Below the pieces are notes generated by a model that saw only the letters and a list, made by a program, of their open reading frames with translations, searched no databases and was not told the origin of the DNA. The position numbers and the translations under genes are program-made. A stretch of DNA of 60,224 bases from Bacillota bacterium. GTDB lineage: Bacteria > Bacillota > UBA994 > UBA5500. Within the stretch, counting starts at the first letter, position 1. Every line of letters begins with the position of its first letter. Of the stretch, positions 58,615 to 60,224 are shown piece by piece. The stretch spans positions 1-60,224 of the forward strand of contig JAEZJZ010000057.1 of assembly GCA_023436245.1 (NCBI GenBank), given 5' to 3'.

Positions 58615-60099
58615 CTATTTCTCGAGGCAACCGAGCTCAGCCAACGTGCGAGCGGCGAAGCCGGTGGCGCCCTTCACCTGATAACCCTTGTCGGTTTCGG
58701 TGATCACCATGGCCGCGATGTCCAGATGAGCCCAAGCTGCGTCTTTGATGAACTCGCTGATGATCAACCCGCCGGTAATAGCCCCGCCCCCACGGGCTCC
58801 TCCGTTCTTGATGTCCGCGACCTGGCTCTTGTAGAGGTCGCGATACTCATCGGAGTTCGGTAGGCGCCAAAACTTCTCGCCCGTCTTCGAAGCGGCTGTC
58901 TGTACATCCGCCACCAAGTTGTCGCAGTTGGCGACGATACCGGCATAGATGTTACCGAGAGCCACCACACAGGCACCGGTCAGGGTAGCCACATCGACGA
59001 TGCGGTCGGCGCCTAGATGCTCGGCGTAGGCAACGGCATCAGCCAGAATCAGGCGGCCTTCAGCGTCGGTGCTGATGATCTCGATGGTCTTGCCACTCAT
59101 GCCGCGCAACACATCGCCCGGCTTCAAAGCAGTGCCGGAAGGCAGGTTCTCGGTGGAGGGTACGATGCCGAGCACATTGGCTTTCGGCTTCAGTTGGCCG
59201 ATGGCGCGCATGGCGGCGATGACTGCGGCGCCGCCACCCATGTCATCCTTCATGTTCTCCATGCCCTGGCTCGGCTTAATCGAGATTCCGCCGCTGTCGA
59301 AGGTCAAACCCTTGCCGACGAGAGCAGTGGTTGAGCCGCCGGGGTTGCCCTGATAGCGCAGGACGATCAGTTTCGGGGGCTGGGCGCTGCCCTGAGCAAC
59401 TCCCAGCAGACAGCCCATACCGAGCCGCTCCATGTCCGCGCGCTCCAGCACTTCCAGTTGGAGCTCTGCATCCTGAGCTACCTGTGCGGCGGCAGCGGCC
59501 ATGTGAGTAGGCGTCATGTAGTTGCCGGGAGCATTGACCAGATCGCGAGCGAAGTTGTTGGCTTCACCCATGATCTGCCCACGCCGCGCACCGCGTTCGA
59601 TGGCCGGCAGCTTGGCCTCTTCGTTCGCCACCAGCACTAACTCGCTGACGCAGTCCTCCTGCTTCTTGGTCTTCAGTTGGTCGTAATGATAAGCGGCCAT
59701 CACACTACCTTCCACCACAGCCTGAGTCGCCCGTACCGGGCAGAGGTCCTCGACTTCCAGTCCGTGGATGACGGTGGCGACGATGCCCACCTTGCCCTTG
59801 CATGCTGTCTTGAAAGCGCTGCCCGCCACTTGACGAATCTGCTCCAAGCCAAATTTTCCTACTTCACCCAAACCAACTAGGACGATCTTCTTGGCAGCCA
59901 GCCCGGTCGGATAGAGGGTCAGCGTCTCGTTGAGCTTGCCACTGAAGTCACCCTGGGCGATTACGCGACTGATCATTTGGCCGCAGACCTGGTCCACCGC
60001 GGCGATGGCACCGGTCAGTTCCGCTCCCTGGAACAGGTTGACGATGATGGCGTCAGCCGCTACCTGCGTGATGCACTGGTTGACGATCTTGACTTGCAT
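58615..60099 (-). CDS. pepA: Leucyl aminopeptidase (M17)
   Basis: This 494-residue M17 cytosol aminopeptidase removes N-terminal amino acids with two metal ions. The catalytic region has GKGLTFDSGGISIKPS, MKDDMGGGAAV and the signature NTDAEGRLILADA (here written STDAEGR). Metal and catalytic lysine and aspartate residues are all present. The N-terminal 150 residues form the variable domain. The ATG has GAAAGGGGG upstream. It is a single gene with its own terminator, upstream of tyrS. Confidence 0.94.
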   Translation of the reverse strand: MQVKIVNQCITQVAADAIIVNLFQGAELTGAIAAVDQVCGQMISRVIAQGDFSGKLNETLTLYPTGLAAKKIVLVGLGEVGKFGLEQIRQVAGSAFKTACKGKVGIVATVIHGLEVEDLCPVRATQAVVEGSVMAAYHYDQLKTKKQEDCVSELVLVANEEAKLPAIERGARRGQIMGEANNFARDLVNAPGNYMTPTHMAAAAAQVAQDAELQLEVLERADMERLGMGCLLGVAQGSAQPPKLIVLRYQGNPGGSTTALVGKGLTFDSGGISIKPSQGMENMKDDMGGGAAVIAAMRAIGQLKPKANVLGIVPSTENLPSGTALKPGDVLRGMSGKTIEIISTDAEGRLILADAVAYAEHLGADRIVDVATLTGACVVALGNIYAGIVANCDNLVADVQTAASKTGEKFWRLPNSDEYRDLYKSQVADIKNGGARGGGAITGGLIISEFIKDAAWAHLDIAAMVITETDKGYQVKGATGFAARTLAELGCLEK

Positions 60100-60198
60100 G
60101 AAATTGCCCCCTTTCGAATAACTCTCTGAGTTCCCAAGGTAAATTCTGCATCAGGCCGCAAAATCCCTGCCGACCAAGCCAAATCCGGGAATGGGACA

Positions 60199-60224
60199 GG
60201 GGGGGGGGGGGGGGGGGGGGGGGG
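60199..60224. other. Run of 26 G at the contig end
   Basis: The last 26 bases are all G, directly after GAATGGGACA. Such a run is not seen elsewhere in the window and is most likely a sequencing or assembly artefact at the end of the contig. Confidence 0.85.

Noticed and set aside
1..60224. tRNA or rRNA genes
   Set aside because: No cloverleaf arms with a TTCGA-type T loop or rRNA sequence were found by eye in the gaps; a tRNA scan would be needed to exclude them fully.

Overview
The window looks like one contig from an anaerobic, moderately GC-rich member of the Firmicutes (Bacillota), of Clostridia or Negativicutes type. The evidence is: a tyrosine T-box leader before tyrS; AddAB rather than RecBCD; split AdaA/Ogt genes; a YtrA-type GntR regulator; strong AGGAGG ribosome sites with frequent GTG and TTG starts; and ferredoxin-type redox enzymes. 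A peroxiredoxin whose catalytic cysteine codon is TGA implies that the organism makes selenocysteine. I cannot name the genus. No rRNA, tRNA, CRISPR array, prophage or transposase gene was seen. The left edge lies in a palindromic repeat that recurs inside the window, and the right edge is a run of 26 G, so both ends look like assembly limits.

Layout. 0.2-7.6 kb (minus): LarA-family racemase, amidohydrolase, a large sensor GGDEF/HD-GYP protein, ROK sugar kinase and mannose-6-phosphate isomerase. 7.8-10.8 kb: a small membrane protein, then the ferrous-iron operon feoA-feoB plus a 54-residue cysteine-rich gene, preceded by a promoter and three Fur-like boxes. 11-24 kb: two double-strand-end processing systems back to back, sbcDC (minus) and addBA (plus). 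24-28 kb: a one-frame RNase HI / beta-propeller gene, endonuclease III, 3-methyladenine glycosylase and dCTP deaminase, with repeats in the gaps. 28-33.4 kb (minus): a WecA/MraY-family transferase, a TtcA-like tRNA thiolase, a UbiA prenyltransferase, a polyprenyl diphosphate synthase and an MGDG-synthase-like glycosyltransferase, which together suggest quinone and envelope lipid synthesis. 33.6 kb: the selenocysteine peroxiredoxin. 34-37 kb: TrkH/TrkA potassium uptake. 37-41 kb: a GntR-controlled ABC transporter module ending in a large exported protein. 41-48.8 kb: GNAT, endonuclease IV, arginine deiminase, small membrane and hypothetical proteins, an MFS exporter, a phosphoesterase and an Fe-S aldo/keto reductase. 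49-56 kb: an Ig-like membrane protein with a zinc-ribbon membrane protein, a C45 acyltransferase-like hydrolase, an AraC regulator, a DinG-like helicase and the AdaA/Ogt alkylation-repair pair. 56-60 kb: a Dph6-like ATP pyrophosphatase, tyrS with its T-box, and leucyl aminopeptidase.

Themes. DNA repair is heavily represented: SbcCD, AddAB, Nth, Mpg, Nfo, DinG-like, AdaA, Ogt, RNase HI and dCTP deaminase. The most notable items are the Sec-peroxiredoxin with a hairpin just after the TGA, the RNase HI / propeller gene with an internal ribosome site, the cysteine-rich gene in the feo operon, a strong hairpin over the ribosome site of the polyprenyl synthase, and several families of GGGGAC-type repeats.
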